Positions 1 to 11,950 of a stretch of DNA of 64,000 nucleotides are shown here, piece after piece (positions within the stretch are counted from its first letter, which is position 1; every line of letters starts with the position of its first letter). The notes under the pieces are model-generated. The model saw only the letters and a program-made list of their open reading frames with translations. It was not told the DNA's origin and searched no databases. The translations under genes were made by a program, and so were the position numbers. The stretch is from Mesocentrotus franciscanus (taxonomy: Eukaryota > Echinodermata > Echinoidea > Camarodonta > Strongylocentrotidae). Where the stretch lies: the NCBI GenBank assembly GCA_037976565.1, contig CP137685.1, positions 22,596,005 through 22,660,004 of the forward strand, written 5' to 3'.

Positions 1-3000
1 TGATGTCTAACTGTAAATGGTATGGACCTCATAAGAGCATGAACGCTAAAAAGTAAAAACTTTTCGCACACATCCTGCACATGTACAAAACAAATGGAAG
101 AAAAAATGAGAATTATTTATGAAATACTTAGTTTTTAATAAGATGCTCCAAAATCATACTGATAACATAAATGACTATAATAAAATTGACCACCAAAAAT
201 TTGGTCTTTACGGTCCATTTCGCTCGCACCCACGAAAATTTAAGGGTTTTACATACTGTATGCAAGACACAGTAAGGTATGGATCAAGTTTTTTTATGAC
301 CAAATTTGTGTACGAACAGTTTACACAGAGATTTAGCTTATGGCAACCAAGATATGCACAAAATAAGAATAAATACGAAGCAGCTCCTCACCAGGATTGA
401 CAATTTAAATTTTCAAAGTATTTTTTCTAACATCGCGTCGGCGAGTTGAATTTAATGTATTTTACTTCTCTTTAGGTGTCATCAATGAAAATTAAAAATT
501 GAAAATTTTGAGAATCAAATTGTTACTGCGCATGCGCTGCAAAAATTTCAACACGGAGCGGAGTTCAATTTCGACGAAAAAAACCGGGAAAAAACCCTTA
601 AACGCTTCATACATTCAATCTGGTAAGTGGAACCGATGTGTATTAGCCTAGACCTAATTTTCAAGAATAAATGCATCGGATATGAATCCGCTAAAGTAGG
701 CAGTTCAGTTTAGACCTTCGCAATGCGGACAACTTGCACTTCACTAACGCAAATGCGCATTTACAGCTCTATTCGAATCCACATACATCGGGGTGAGCGC
801 CCTTTCGGCCCGACTTTTGTGAGCTTTCGTGGCTCTGCCGAAAAAAACACTCGAGTTTATTTCGGATTTCCCCACCTTCTGATTGGTTAAAACAATAAAA
901 TATGACGCCATTTCTCTTCGGTAATTATCGATGCACATCGGAAGTGAGATGTAAGTTGAATAACCATCGTAGTAGATGGTTTTGCTGAAATCTGCTGAAA
1001 TTTTTATGAAATTTAGAAGGAAGGAGTTTTCCAACTAACTCACAACTCCGGAAGTAACAAAATTAAACATCTTACCTTCTTTCTTGAAAGTCTCATAATA
1101 TGATGATGAGTAGATCTTAGGGTAGATATGATAATATGATTGCAGTTTTTGGAAATTGCACGAACAGATTTTGATGGGACGTGATGCGTGGTGTTTGTGG
1201 TGCGGTGAATGAAAAAGCTGTGTGAGTGACGTCAGAGACCATTTCGTAGTCTTAGAATTCAGACCCGTTTGTGACTTGATTGACTTGTTTTTTCAATTTT
1301 TGTTTATTGTATGTTGTATTTTATTGATAATGGTGATATTTATTTTAATATTTAGAATAAATATTGTAATAATCTAACATGAATTGGTTATATTTTGGGG
1401 TAAAATAACGATATTTTGTCGAAAAAACTGTTCATTTACTGCAAGATTGCTGCAAGTATAGACTGTGTGTGTGCACACGTGTATGCTGTATGCGATATGC
1501 ATGTTTTCATCAAAATTCTAACCCAAGGTATTTTTTACGCGTATGAATGGTACCACTGCTAAGACACAGGTTTAATTAACTGCAATAGGTTGACATTATG
1601 ATCTTTTTTCCTCATTAATAGGGTTCTGAAAATTGTTTTAAAAATCGGTATCTCTGGAACCGTTGGTCCAAATTGAACAATTCAAAGTGCAATGTGTAAA
1701 TAAAAAGTTGATCTTTAAAATGATATAGAAATCACCCCCTATCTCCTACCAAAAAAAATGACCTGAACTGCCTAGCTAAAGTGACATTTTAGTCCAAAAG
1801 TTTGGCCGGAATTTGGGGGCCAGATCCGTTCCACCAAGTTTGCACAGGAGCGCCTATGGTCGGCTTCTGTCTCTAAAGAGAGGAGCCGACCCTGCCCAAA
1901 TCAGAGGCTAACGAATGAAAGAGACAGAAATTTGTTGTCTAGGACTAGATATATCAGTCTAGACTATGCTTAGACAGAAATAACCGTCTGGTATGGGTCA
2001 TTCTTTAATAAAACTGACATTTGTTGACATTCCCCATACACAGACGGTACCCCGTACGCCTCGCACCATGGGGAGAGATTGAGCCGATTGTGACAGTTCT
2101 CAAAGTTTTATTACCTATTTCAAAATGCGAAATTTACGGACTTACGTATATGAGTTATCCATTTTTTATCTCAGAACCAAGGAAACGGTACGTTCATGCA
2201 TTCGAACTGGTAATCTATGACATGACCCGCCCGATATATTTCCGGGTCAACAGACCAAAACAAGCCCAATGGCCAATCAGAGCACATGTTTGATATTGGG
2301 CTTATGAATATTCAAACATCACCGGCTCAAGCCGGGCTGACTCATACGTAGCTATTGGACGTTCGAAAAGAAAAAAATGAATATTCATCAACTCAAACCA
2401 AGATGTCCGACAACAAATCAAAACAAGACTTTCTCCGATTTATAATTAATTTAGGATCTAAATGAGCAAGCTATCGTAAGTCAAAGTATATATTTCCGGG
2501 TTATTTCTTATTTTTATTTAGATTCAGTGTAATATTGCAGCCAAAGTAAATATGTGAAGACGTAAAGAGTGAAAAATCTTGTTGCATGTCGCATTCATTT
2601 CGGTCCGGCTGCATCGAACCATTCGTTCCGCACACTACGGCATAGCCGTACTTCAGTCTATGTATAGAGGCGGTCAGAGGAGCCAGATGCAATCTCAGCG
2701 TAACAACCGTCGATATCAGAGACTGAAGCTTATGGTCTAGACTATGCTTTGCTGGACTCCTGTCCTGGAATCTGGAGTGTGCTTTGCCCTTTCTTTGGCT
2801 TTGCTTTAGAATTAGAACTACCCGTACTCCGTAGTCTAAGTAAAGAGTAAAGACAACTACTAAAGTCAGTCTACATCACATGAGTGATACGGACTTCAAC
2901 TTGAAACTGAAGGCAACAAAGGTAGACTAGATCTTACATTAGAAAAGGAAATGAATTTAAATTTTAATTGAAGTTTTTATTTTCTTTATCATACCATAAA

Positions 3001-3069
3001 TGTCGGTATATGGGCCTGTGGCCGGCAACTGACAACAAATCAAAGATGACAGCGTATCATTTTACTCAC
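1..3069. other. Unannotated flank, no recognised gene
   Basis: No convincing exon, RNA gene or complete mobile element was found here. Open frames at 119-400, 744-1034, 2021-2293 and 2501-2692 are short, show no family motif and lack splice-site support. The stretch may hold later exons or introns of the minus-strand exon candidate at 3070-3159, but I could not identify any. Confidence 0.4.
375..487 (+). repeat. Dispersed repeat, copy 1 (pairs with 3556-3642)
   Basis: The stretch beginning at the 'gcagctcctc' motif and ending at 'ctctttaggtgtcatca' recurs at 3556-3642 in the same orientation, with an internal deletion in the second copy. The shared end 'gtattttacttctctttagg' is identical. 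No termini or coding capacity are visible, so the class is unknown. Confidence 0.6.
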
Positions 3070-3159
3070 GTGAGTGCCTTCCACGATAGGTCCTAATCTT
3101 TCATTTGAATCTTGCTCACTATGACTCCCATTTTCTTGAGCCTGACTGAGTTCGGACAT
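3070..3159 (-). CDS. Candidate first coding exon of an unidentified gene
   Basis: On the minus strand an ATG at 3159-3157 in good context (A at -3) opens 30 codons that stop exactly at a consensus GTGAGT donor (RC of 3064-3069), leaving phase 0. The peptide is polar and acidic, rich in Ser, Glu and Gln, and begins MSELSQAQENGSHSE. This would suit a disordered N-terminus. Reading through the donor meets a stop after nine further codons, so as an unspliced ORF it would be only 39 residues. I do not recognise the protein and could not find the next exon, expected below 3064. A chance match of ATG and donor remains possible. Confidence 0.35.
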
Positions 3160-3555
3160 TTTGACAGTTTAATCGACGGCCAGAGGCAGAGAATAATCCA
3201 CAGAGACAAAAAACGAAGTTACTAGTAACTGGATCAGTGTTTTGATAATTGTCTGTCAGTGGAAGATAGATGGCGCTCGTGTCAAATTAGCAAATTGAAC
3301 AGTAAAAAAAAAGTCACGAGACTATAGGAGTAGCCAGGGCCGGAGCCAGGGGACACAGGGGGCCATGCATGCCCCCCCCCCCATGTTCGTCCACTAAAAA
3401 AGGTAATCCGGTAAACTTAGGGGTCCCCTAGGTAATCCTACCCCGAGTTCAACAAGTTTGGCAATATCAGTCTTCATGAGACCCCTCCCAGTTGCTTACA
3501 CACCATTCCTAGCTAGCCACGTTGTAAACAAAATTTTCTCTGGATGACTAAAGAG

Positions 3556-3642
3556 TTACGAAGCGGCTCCTCGCCAGTATTGACAATATTGACAACATCG
3601 GCGAGTTTAATATATTGTATTTTACTTCTCTTTAGGTGTCAT
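3556..3642 (+). repeat. Dispersed repeat, copy 2 (pairs with 375-487)
   Basis: Same sequence as 375-487 with the middle shortened. It ends directly against the small foldback element at 3643-3765, which may have inserted next to it or use part of it as target. Confidence 0.6.
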
Positions 3643-3765
3643 CAGTCACCCCGCCGAGGCCGACACCAGACCGACAACATACCAACAACAGACCGACCTA
3701 AACCTTACATTACCAGAAATGGCAAAGAATCGGTCGGTGGTGGGGTCGGTTTGGCGGTGTGACTG
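3643..3765. mobile_element. Small foldback element with CAGTCAC inverted ends
   Basis: The ends CAGTCACCCCGCC and GGCGGTGTGACTG are inverted repeats with one mismatch, and the similarity continues about 25 bp inward. The 123-bp length and lack of coding potential fit a MITE. A CAGT terminus is common in Tc1/mariner-type elements, but no TA target duplication is seen, so the superfamily is open. Confidence 0.5.
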
Positions 3766-4172
3766 AGAAATCAGACATAGCATCATTTAAAAAAAATCAG
3801 AGTGATTCCATTTATAGAGAAGCCATTTATATGTAGGCTTGAGATCGTGAATGAAATAGGTTATGGAGAGGAACATTCAACTATATAGGACCTAGTCCAG
3901 CTGTCCGACTTTTCTGAAGCGCTAATACCTCTTTTTCAAGATATTTATCAAACAAAATTCCTGGGACTTGTTGATCTATAGTATATAGCAGCTATTCTAA
4001 ATTATTATTTTGTTAACAATGAAATTGTCTTTTTGATACATATAAGATGAGAAGAAGAAAAGGAAATAGCGTGTTTTTTTTCTCCAGATCACTTCCAAGT
4101 TTGTATTATACTGGATGGAATAAAGTATGAGGGAGGGAGATAGGGAGAGAGAAGGGGAGGAGGTAGAAGGAG

Positions 4173-4174
<2 letters not shown>

Positions 4175-4227
<53 letters not shown>

Positions 4228-4273
4228 ACGTCATTATAGGAAAACAGAAACAAGAGAGAGAGAGAAGAGAAGA

Positions 4274-4312
<39 letters not shown>

Positions 4313-4440
4313 TGAGAGAGATATGGAAAGAGAGACAAAATATACTGACAGAGAAATGGGAAATATGAACACGCGAGAGAGTGGGACAATAATAAAGAAA
4401 AGACACATGCAGAAAGAGAGAGAGAGAGAGAGAGAGAGAT
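4175..4440. repeat. GA/AT-rich microsatellite tract
   Basis: A short (AT)n run at about 4173-4191 is followed by several long (GA)n blocks broken by unique sequence. The overlapping Ser/Leu-rich minus-strand open frames here are translations of this repeat and not genes. Confidence 0.9.
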
Positions 4441-4738
4441 CATGATCGAGGAGGATCGTGAAAGGGAAAGACAGATAAAAGGGGATAGAGAGAGGGAGAT
4501 CGACATGATGGAGGAAGAAATTAAGCTAGAGAGGGGGAGGTGTGAAGAGAGAAGGGGAAAATAGCCAGATAGGTAAATAAATAGAAAGGGATGGCGAGGC
4601 CATTATGATCGTATCCTTTTTCACAGGGGAAATGACGGTCAAAGTATATTGTTGAATTATAAAAAAAATAGTGGATATAACGATCACTTTTAAAATTGCC
4701 ACAATATGAATCGGAGCGACTTTTCATATAGTAACAAA

Positions 4739-6325
4739 CAGGGGCGGCCGAGCAACTTCCAAAGTGGGGGGCACCAAGAAAAAGGGCACTTTCTGGAAAA
4801 AGGGCACCTACAAAGGAAATCTCAAAGCGAAAATATACCATTTTTTAGACATTGGTATATACCCCTACATTGTGATTACATTATCAGGGATGATTTCAAT
4901 ATTTGTTTCACTTTATACACCATACAAGATATTGCTTAAGCATCATGCTTTGCAGTTGGGTGTGATGGTCTGACAATTTATTTGCGAGCGAGCGAAGCGA
5001 GCGAGGAAAATTTAAGATTTGTGAGGTCGCAGTGCGAAAAATTACATCTTATAAAGAGGAAAAAACCCAATCCTGATGGGGTTATAAGCACATTCTCATA
5101 ACAGAAGACTGAAAAGACCTTTGATAAGTAACATGGGTATATCATTTATAGATGCGTGCGAGCGTAGCGAGCGAGTTCTGGGAAATTGCTCTTAGTCGCT
5201 TGAAATTAGGGGCGCGTTTAATGATGAGAGGAAAAGGGGACACTTATCAAAAAGAAAAGGAGCATGTGTCAAAGTACAAAGAATATTAATATTATCAGAG
5301 GTGAAAATGGGGCACTTCTTACACCCTCAAAAGGGCACTCACCAGGGATGAAAAAGTCAGTCATGAGAATAGGGAATGGGCATTTGTCGACGGAATAGGG
5401 GCCCCATCAGACCTTGATAGGGGCATTTATAAGAGGTGAAAAGGGGCATTTATGAAAAGGGGAAAGGTCCGTTATTAGAAACGGAAAGGGGCACGTATCA
5501 TTGGTAAAAGGAAATTATCAGAGGTGAAAAGAGGCACTTATCGCACCTGAAAAGGGGCAATGACCAGATATAAAAGGGGCACTTATGTGAATGAAAAGGG
5601 GCACTTATAATAAAGGAAAATGTGCATTAGTTGAAAGAAAATGAAAAGAAAATTTATCGGAGGTGAAGGGGCACTTATCTGAAGTGAAAAGGAGTAACTT
5701 CTCGTACCTGAAAAGGGTCATTTATCAGAGAAGAGGCACTTATGAGAAGGGGAAAGGGCTCTTTTTTAATGGGGCACTTATCATTAGGAAAAGGGGCACT
5801 TATTAGAAAGGAAAAGGGGCACATGTGAAAATATAAGGTGCGCTTATCCGAGTTAAAAAGGGGGTAGTTATTAAAAGGAAGGGCACTTCTTACAAAGGAA
5901 AAGGGCACTTGTCAAAGTAAGAGGCACTTCTCAGATTTGAATAGGGCAATTATCAGAGGTGAAGGGGCACTTATCAAAAGTGAAAAGAGGCACTTCTCGT
6001 ACCTGAAAAGGCACTTACTAGAGATTAAAAGGGCACTTATGAGAATGGAAAATGGACACTTGTCTTATTGCAAAGGAAAATGGGAACTTGTCGAAGAAAA
6101 GGGGCACGTGTCCAAATAAAAGGGGCACTTATCAGAGTTGAAAAGGGAAGGGGCACTTTTACAAATTAATAGGGCACTTGTCAAAGTGAAAGGGGCACTA
6201 TTCCTATGTAAAAGGGCACTTCTTATAAAATTAAAGGGGCACTTTTCCTATGTAAAGGGGCACTTTTCAGGTGCTTGAAAAAGTGGAGGGCACTGTGCCC
6301 CCCCCCCCCGGGAGGGCCGCCTCTG
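4739..6325. mobile_element. hAT-like non-autonomous element with 8-bp target duplications
   Basis: The element starts CAGGGGCGGCC and ends GGCCGCCTCTG, a short terminal inverted repeat of the CAG-type found in hAT transposons. It is flanked by a perfect 8-bp direct repeat GTAACAAA at 4731-4738 and 6326-6333, the length hAT transposases generate. The 1587-bp interior codes for nothing recognisable: it holds a leader with GAGCGAGCGAAG-type motifs (about 4985-5175) and a long degenerate minisatellite. Related fragments lie at 21895-22345, 22409-22972 and 23715-23835. Its transposase would have to come from elsewhere. Confidence 0.85.
5215..6290 (+). repeat. Degenerate ~30-bp minisatellite inside the hAT-like element
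   Basis: More than 30 imperfect copies of a unit with core GGGGCACTTATCAGAGGTGA fill most of the element. Unit length and spacing vary, so this is an old, drifted array. The small open frames across it (5675-5908 minus, 5937-6119 plus) are repeat artefacts. Confidence 0.85.
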
Positions 6326-6333
6326 GTAACAAA

Positions 6334-8120
6334 CTAACAGCAAGAGTCCCAGAATATGACATGCAATAGGCCGACTATCGAGGTGCAGGACCGGGAGAAA
6401 CTGCGCATACTAAAGTGTTACCACCTATAGCTGATCCAGCTTACACACAGTCAGCCCGCCCCTTCCCAAATATACAAATTAAAGTTTTCTCTACTACACG
6501 TACATAGTTATAGAAAGAACCTTTGTAATAAAAAAAAAATGTATTCCTATATTAAAATATATCCTTTCAATTATTAATGCCCCATTAAACTGCTTAAAGG
6601 GGGCATCTTCGAGTCCTATATATTTTATGGTTCCTCTGCTATTTTTGTCATATTTCATGGGCGATGCCTTGAATAATGGAGATTCCACTCTTAGTTTTAC
6701 AATATGTTCCGTTGTGCTTGTGATCTCCAGGTAGTAAAGTAAAATAGGGTAAGGGCACTGGATAGTACAGCCCACGAGACCGACAGCCAACGGAGTGTAT
6801 GTATATGAAATTATTTATATATAAATATATATAAATAATATATATATATTATATAGTCTACATATATATAAACTATGAAGATATATATTTGTTTCTTTTT
6901 TCTTTCTCTCTTTTTCAGAATTAAAAAAAATCTTACGCCCATGAATACTCTTCTTTGCTTACTACTAGTAGTAGTATACGTACTTCCGGTATTTGCGGTA
7001 AAGGTAAAGGTAAAAAAGGATATACCATGCATATAATTATGCGCATATGATTTACCGCTTTGAAAATATATACACACAAAAAGTCACAATATATCGTCAA
7101 GTCGACGCGGCGTCATCGATCCTCCTATGTTCCGCCAGGTAATCTGCTACACTACAGTGATAAATTCGACATTTCAAAGTTTATTTTGGTGAGTTTTGTA
7201 GTGAGAAATACATATTTTAATATCTAATGTATTTTTTATATCGAAAAAGGTGAGGTGTAGATGAGTTTCAACACATAATTTTAACTTCTGCGATTGCGGT
7301 AGATAGATATCTCAGTCCCGCGTGCTTATATTCTTGTGTGTTTTAACTTCAATTTGGATCAAGATCAACGACGCGCGCAGCTCAGCCAGGCCCGGCCGGC
7401 GTTTATTTTTTCCGTACCACTAACGCGTCACATTTGCCCGTTTAATTGGAATCGGGCGTCTTGAATGAAGACCATCAACTCGATCATTCGCCACACGCGC
7501 TGTACTGTGGATGTGAAGATCGCACTCTGCAACTCAGCTCTGCTAACTTTGTAGTGCGAGTAGATCTACAGTAGAGCCTATTATTATGATGGATGTTAGT
7601 CGAACTTGAGGAGGAACCAGATAACTTAGGAGTTAGGGGGCGAGGCAATTACGCCTATTGCTAAATGACCTAACCTTAGAAGGACGATTGGAGCATCCAG
7701 CTATTCGGGTAAATTATTAATATTATTATTATAAATAGTCTATATGATTATGAACAACAGTTAGTTAGCTAGCCTATGATCGAGTTACTGTCATACTGAG
7801 TTAGATCAATATTGACAGTGCACAGTGACAGTGAGCAGTGTGTGACTGACTGAGTGAGTTAAACTAGATCTAGGCCTAGATCTATATAGAGTATAACTAT
7901 AAGTTGTTGTTAAACCGTAGCCCCAGCAATCAAGTACAACTATACTCTACAATTAATTAAAGAGGACTGTACTCAATGGAAGAAGAAGAACAGTTTAATA
8001 GACTTTACTAACAGTAACAAGCAAGGAATGATTCAGGATTTCTTGGGGGGCCAAATTTGAAATCATGCGAGCCAAATATTGGTAGTTGGTTCTTAATCAG
8101 GTAATGTCAATGGTGACCAG
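6334..8120. other. Intergenic stretch with AT-rich microsatellite
   Basis: Holds an (AT)n-rich patch around 6795-6870 and a (CTAGATCT)-like palindromic patch near 7865-7885. No exon or element with clear ends was found. The ORFs at 6494-6790 and 6811-7077 (minus) carry no recognisable motif. Confidence 0.5.
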
Positions 8121-8700
8121 CAGTGGCGTACTGAGCAAAAACGTTTTTTGGGGGGGGCAGAAAAAAATCTGCATCACTACCACTCTTACATGCAGGCCCT
8201 GGCCCTGCTGAACGTTTTCAAAGTCCCGTGGGGAGGCTAAAGTATTTACGATCAGGTGGAGCATAGCGTAAATTGCGTGGGGTTTAGGGGCAAAGCCCTG
8301 GCGGGGTCAAGGGGTGGCACCCTGAAGCTCAGGTGGTATGGGCATTTAATTACGGTCAGATGAGCATATTTTGATACCTTATTCATGACACTGGCAGGTT
8401 ACTAAGTAATTGGCGTGTGGTCCAGGGGGCTGAGCCCCACGAAACTCGGGATTTTAGGCATTAAATTACCGTCAGATGAGCATCCGGCTTTCAGGGGCCT
8501 GCCTTTAGGCCCTAGGTGGAATCCAGGGGGCAGAGATGAGCATATTTTGATGCCTCATTATTTTGTGACACTGGCAGGTCACTATTCTTTCTTTCTTTCT
8601 TTTCATTTCTCTTTAATATATTTTTTTCTCAAAAAAGTGAGGGGGTGGGGGGAACTCGAGCCCCGAGCCCCGCCGTTATGCGGGCTCTAACATGTAGCTG
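8121..8700 (+). mobile_element. Composite minisatellite element, copy 1, left part
   Basis: Begins with CAGTGGCGTACTGAGC, a hAT-like left terminus. It then carries a short version of the minisatellite expanded at 39570-41760 (motifs 'cagatgagcatattttgat' and 'cactggcaggtcacta') and a (TTTC)n/poly-A junction. Copies 2 (39447) and 3 (57102) share the head 'cactcttacatgcag'. No matching right terminus or target duplication was found, so the hAT assignment rests on the left end only. The ORF 8415-8690 is a repeat artefact. Confidence 0.65.
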
Positions 8701-9004
8701 ATGTAGGCCTCTAAATGAATAAGGTTAGTTTCTGTGGGTGTCATCATTGTCATGTACTGTAAATCAACAACCATTTTCAATACAATCAACCATTTTCAAT
8801 AGGATCAGCCTAAATATTTTATGTGTGAAAACAAGTCATTGTCGTACGTGGTATAATATGTCGGGCTCGGTATTAAGTTTCAAAAAGTAGACTTTATTGA
8901 CCTGTAATATGATAACTATAATATGTTTACAAGTTGTGTTTTATACCCTTCTGAACCAGAGTGAAAAGACTGGTTGTTTACTATATCACTTTTATAAATG
9001 TATA

Positions 9005-9105
9005 CGTATACGTAAATTGCGTGGGGTCTCGAGGCAAAGCCCTGGCGGGGGTCAAGGGGCCGCGCCAAGCTCAGGCGGCATGAGCATTTAATTACGGTCA
9101 GAAGA
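9005..9105 (+). repeat. Displaced fragment of the composite minisatellite
   Basis: Contains the same blocks as 8270-8360 ('aaattgcgtggggt', 'caaagccctggcgggg', 'catttaattacggtcaga') in the same order, separated from them by about 650 bp of unrelated sequence. Confidence 0.7.
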
Positions 9106-9304
9106 TCACAAGATGTAATAAACAAAATGAATAGTTCGAATGATACACTTACATGCTCATGATAATTTTTGAATTTCTTTCTGCCTGCAAAATAGTTTTT
9201 TCTGATGATTTGTTATTCATATTATTGTTTAATATCACAGCAATAAATAAATAAATATGTAAATACATTTGTAGAATGATAGTTCTACAATGATGATAGA
9301 AGAA

Positions 9305-10240
9305 GTGATAAAAATTGCAACTGATCTTCCCTTATTTTCCCCCTTTTCTTTTCTTGTTCCTTTTCTTTTCCTTTCTCTCCTGTTTCCCTTTCTGTCCTTC
9401 TCTCTCTCTCTCTCTCTCTCTCTTTGCTGGGGCCAATGGCCTTCGGCCCCCATCCACCTTGTTGGCGGAGAAATTGCAACTGATCTCCCTTACCTTTCTT
9501 CTTCCTCTTTTTTGTTTCTTTCCCTTTCCTTTTCCCTTCCCTTCCTTCTCTCTCTTTAAAGTTTGCTGGGAGGGGCGGAGAGGCAAAGGTTTTTAACCCC
9601 CCTCCCCCCGATCCATAGTTGTTGGCGGGATTAATTGCAACTGATCTCCCCTTCTTTTCACCCTTTTCTTTTCTTCTTCCTCTTTTTCGTTCCCTTTTAG
9701 CTCTTTTCTTTCCCTTTCCTTACTTCTCTCTTTTTTGATGGGGGGTGGAGGCAACAGCCCAGGATGCAAGGCCTTTCGGCCCCCCCATCCACATCTTGTT
9801 GGCGGGAGAAATTGCAACTGATCTCCCTTACCTTTCTTCTTCCTCTTTTTTGTTTCTTTCCCTTTCCTTTTCCCTTCCCTTCTCTCTCTTTAAAGTTTGC
9901 TGGGAGGGGGCGGAGAGGCAAGGTTTAACCCGATCCATAGTTGTTGGAGGGATTAATTGCAACTGATCTCCCCTTCTTTTCACCCTTTTCTTTTATTCTT
10001 CCTCTTTTTCGTTCCCTTTTAGCTCTTTTCTTTCCCTTTCCCTTACTTCTCTCTTTTTGATGGGGGGTGGAGGCAACAGCCCAGGATGCAAGGCCTTTTT
10101 GCGCCCCCCCCCCTGATCTCCTTCTTTTCCCATTTTCTTTTCTTCTTCCCTTCTTTCTTTCCCTTTCTCTCCTCTTTCCTTTTGCCTTCTCTTCCTTCTC
10201 TCAATCTCTCTCTATTTTAAATTTTGTTGGCAGGGGGGTA
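9305..10240 (+). repeat. Pyrimidine-rich tandem array, about 165-bp units
   Basis: Roughly six imperfect copies of a unit that starts 'ttgcaactgatctccc', continues as a C/T-only tract of about 80 bp and ends in a G-rich block with 'ggcaaggcctttcggccccc' type sequence. Related units recur at 42115-42575, downstream of the second composite element. The long Leu/Phe/Ser and Arg/Lys/Glu open frames on both strands come from the pyrimidine tract. Confidence 0.85.
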
Positions 10241-10404
10241 CAAGGCTAACAAGTAATAGGTGTAACTTAACACTGATCTAGTTGTGACTAGTTGTTTAGT
10301 ACAGACATATTCTATGTCAATGACAATGTGTACAATTTAATCAGGTATGAAACTGAATTGAAGCCAGTTATAGTCGGGTGGCTTAGCGTCAAATTTATCG
10401 ATTA

Positions 10405-11110
10405 TCGTTATTTGCCGGATAAAAGCACCATTTTTGGTACAGGGCTTCCTTAGGACCTACTTAATGATAATAGGCTAGGAGCCCCGGCAAAATTTCAATT
10501 TAAGGTGTGGGGGCGTCTTTTTGGAGCCCCCAAATGATTTTATAACATTGATTTGTTGTTGTACAAATGCCATTTTTGGTACAGGGCTTCATTAGGACCT
10601 ACTGAACGATATTAGGGTAGGAGCCCCCGGCAAGAATATCATATAAGGGTGTGGGGCGGGGGTCGCCTCGTAGCCCCAAATAATTTAGAAGGTAATATAA
10701 CATTTATTTGTTGTTGTACAAATGCCATTTTGGTACAGGGCTTCCTTAGGACCTACTGAACGATATTAGGGTAGGAGCCCCGGCAAGAATATCATATAAG
10801 GGTGTGGGCGGGGCGTCGCTCGTAGCCCCAAAATAATTTAGAAGGTAATATAACATTTATTTGTTGTTGTACAAATGCCATTTTTGGTACAGGGCTTCCT
10901 TAGGACCTACTGAACGATATTAGGGTAGGAGCCCCCGGCAAGAATATCATATAAGGGTGTGGGACAGGGGCGTCGCCTCGTAGTCCACAAATAATTTAGA
11001 AGGTAATATAACATTGAGTTGTTGTACAACGCCATTTTTGGTACAGGGCTTCCTTAGGACCTGCTGAATGATGGTAGGGTAGGAGCCCCCTGGCATAAAT
11101 ATTCATATAT
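10405..11110 (+). repeat. Tandem array, about 155-bp units, forward copies
   Basis: About five units share 'ttggtacagggcttcctta', 'ggacctactgaacgatatta' and 'ggcaagaatatcatataagg'. Inner copies are nearly identical and the outer ones diverge, as expected from recent internal amplification. No coding capacity is seen. Confidence 0.9.
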
Positions 11111-11114
11111 GTGT

Positions 11115-11268
11115 GATTAGGGCCCCATGGCGTTTTTACAACAAAAGCTCAATGTTTTTACCTTACAAATTAGTTGTGGACTACGGCGGCGTATTACACC
11201 CTTATATAATATTCTTGCCGAGGCTTCCTACTAAGGCTAATATCGTTCAGTAGTTCCTAAGGAAGCCA
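11115..11268 (-). repeat. Inverted copy of the 155-bp unit abutting the gap
   Basis: This stretch reads as the reverse complement of the units at 10405-11110 and runs straight into the N block. The array therefore switches orientation just before the gap. Confidence 0.85.
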
Positions 11269-11768
11269 NNNNNNNNNNNNNNNNNNNNNNNNNNNNNNNN
11301 NNNNNNNNNNNNNNNNNNNNNNNNNNNNNNNNNNNNNNNNNNNNNNNNNNNNNNNNNNNNNNNNNNNNNNNNNNNNNNNNNNNNNNNNNNNNNNNNNNNN
11401 NNNNNNNNNNNNNNNNNNNNNNNNNNNNNNNNNNNNNNNNNNNNNNNNNNNNNNNNNNNNNNNNNNNNNNNNNNNNNNNNNNNNNNNNNNNNNNNNNNNN
11501 NNNNNNNNNNNNNNNNNNNNNNNNNNNNNNNNNNNNNNNNNNNNNNNNNNNNNNNNNNNNNNNNNNNNNNNNNNNNNNNNNNNNNNNNNNNNNNNNNNNN
11601 NNNNNNNNNNNNNNNNNNNNNNNNNNNNNNNNNNNNNNNNNNNNNNNNNNNNNNNNNNNNNNNNNNNNNNNNNNNNNNNNNNNNNNNNNNNNNNNNNNNN
11701 NNNNNNNNNNNNNNNNNNNNNNNNNNNNNNNNNNNNNNNNNNNNNNNNNNNNNNNNNNNNNNNNNNNN
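11269..11768. other. Assembly gap, 500 N
   Basis: Exactly 500 unknown bases, likely a placeholder size. The gap sits between an inverted tandem array and the BK channel exons. The open frame called across it is meaningless. Confidence 1.
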
Positions 11769-11950
11769 GTAAGTTTTGTTTATACAGTCTCACACCTCGG
11801 TCACACTGACCAATCATTCGCTTCTTGGCCTTTCAGAGTAATGTAATTTTTTGTTCGGTCAGGCCTTGGTCTCGGTGTTGGTCTTGTCGGTGATCCTGAG
11901 GAATGATGCAAGGAGCTAATATCATTATTCTAATATTTTCCTTCCCATAG

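Noticed and set aside
3333..3440. G-rich CAGGGCCGGAGCC start as another hAT-like element
   Set aside because: Only a left-end-like motif is seen; no right end or target duplication could be found.
4089..4506. Long minus-strand Ser/Leu-rich open frames
   Set aside because: They translate (GA)n/(CT)n microsatellite and have no independent coding signal.
9235..9966. Overlapping frames on both strands, Leu/Phe/Ser-rich or Arg/Lys/Glu-rich
   Set aside because: Translations of the pyrimidine-rich tandem array; several frames are open at once because the tract lacks A or G for stops.
10405..11110. Tandem array considered as a CRISPR array
   Set aside because: Units are about 155 bp and repeated throughout with no unique spacers, in a eukaryotic genome.
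11257..11817. 186-codon open frame across the gap
   Set aside because: It consists of N bases and has no meaning.
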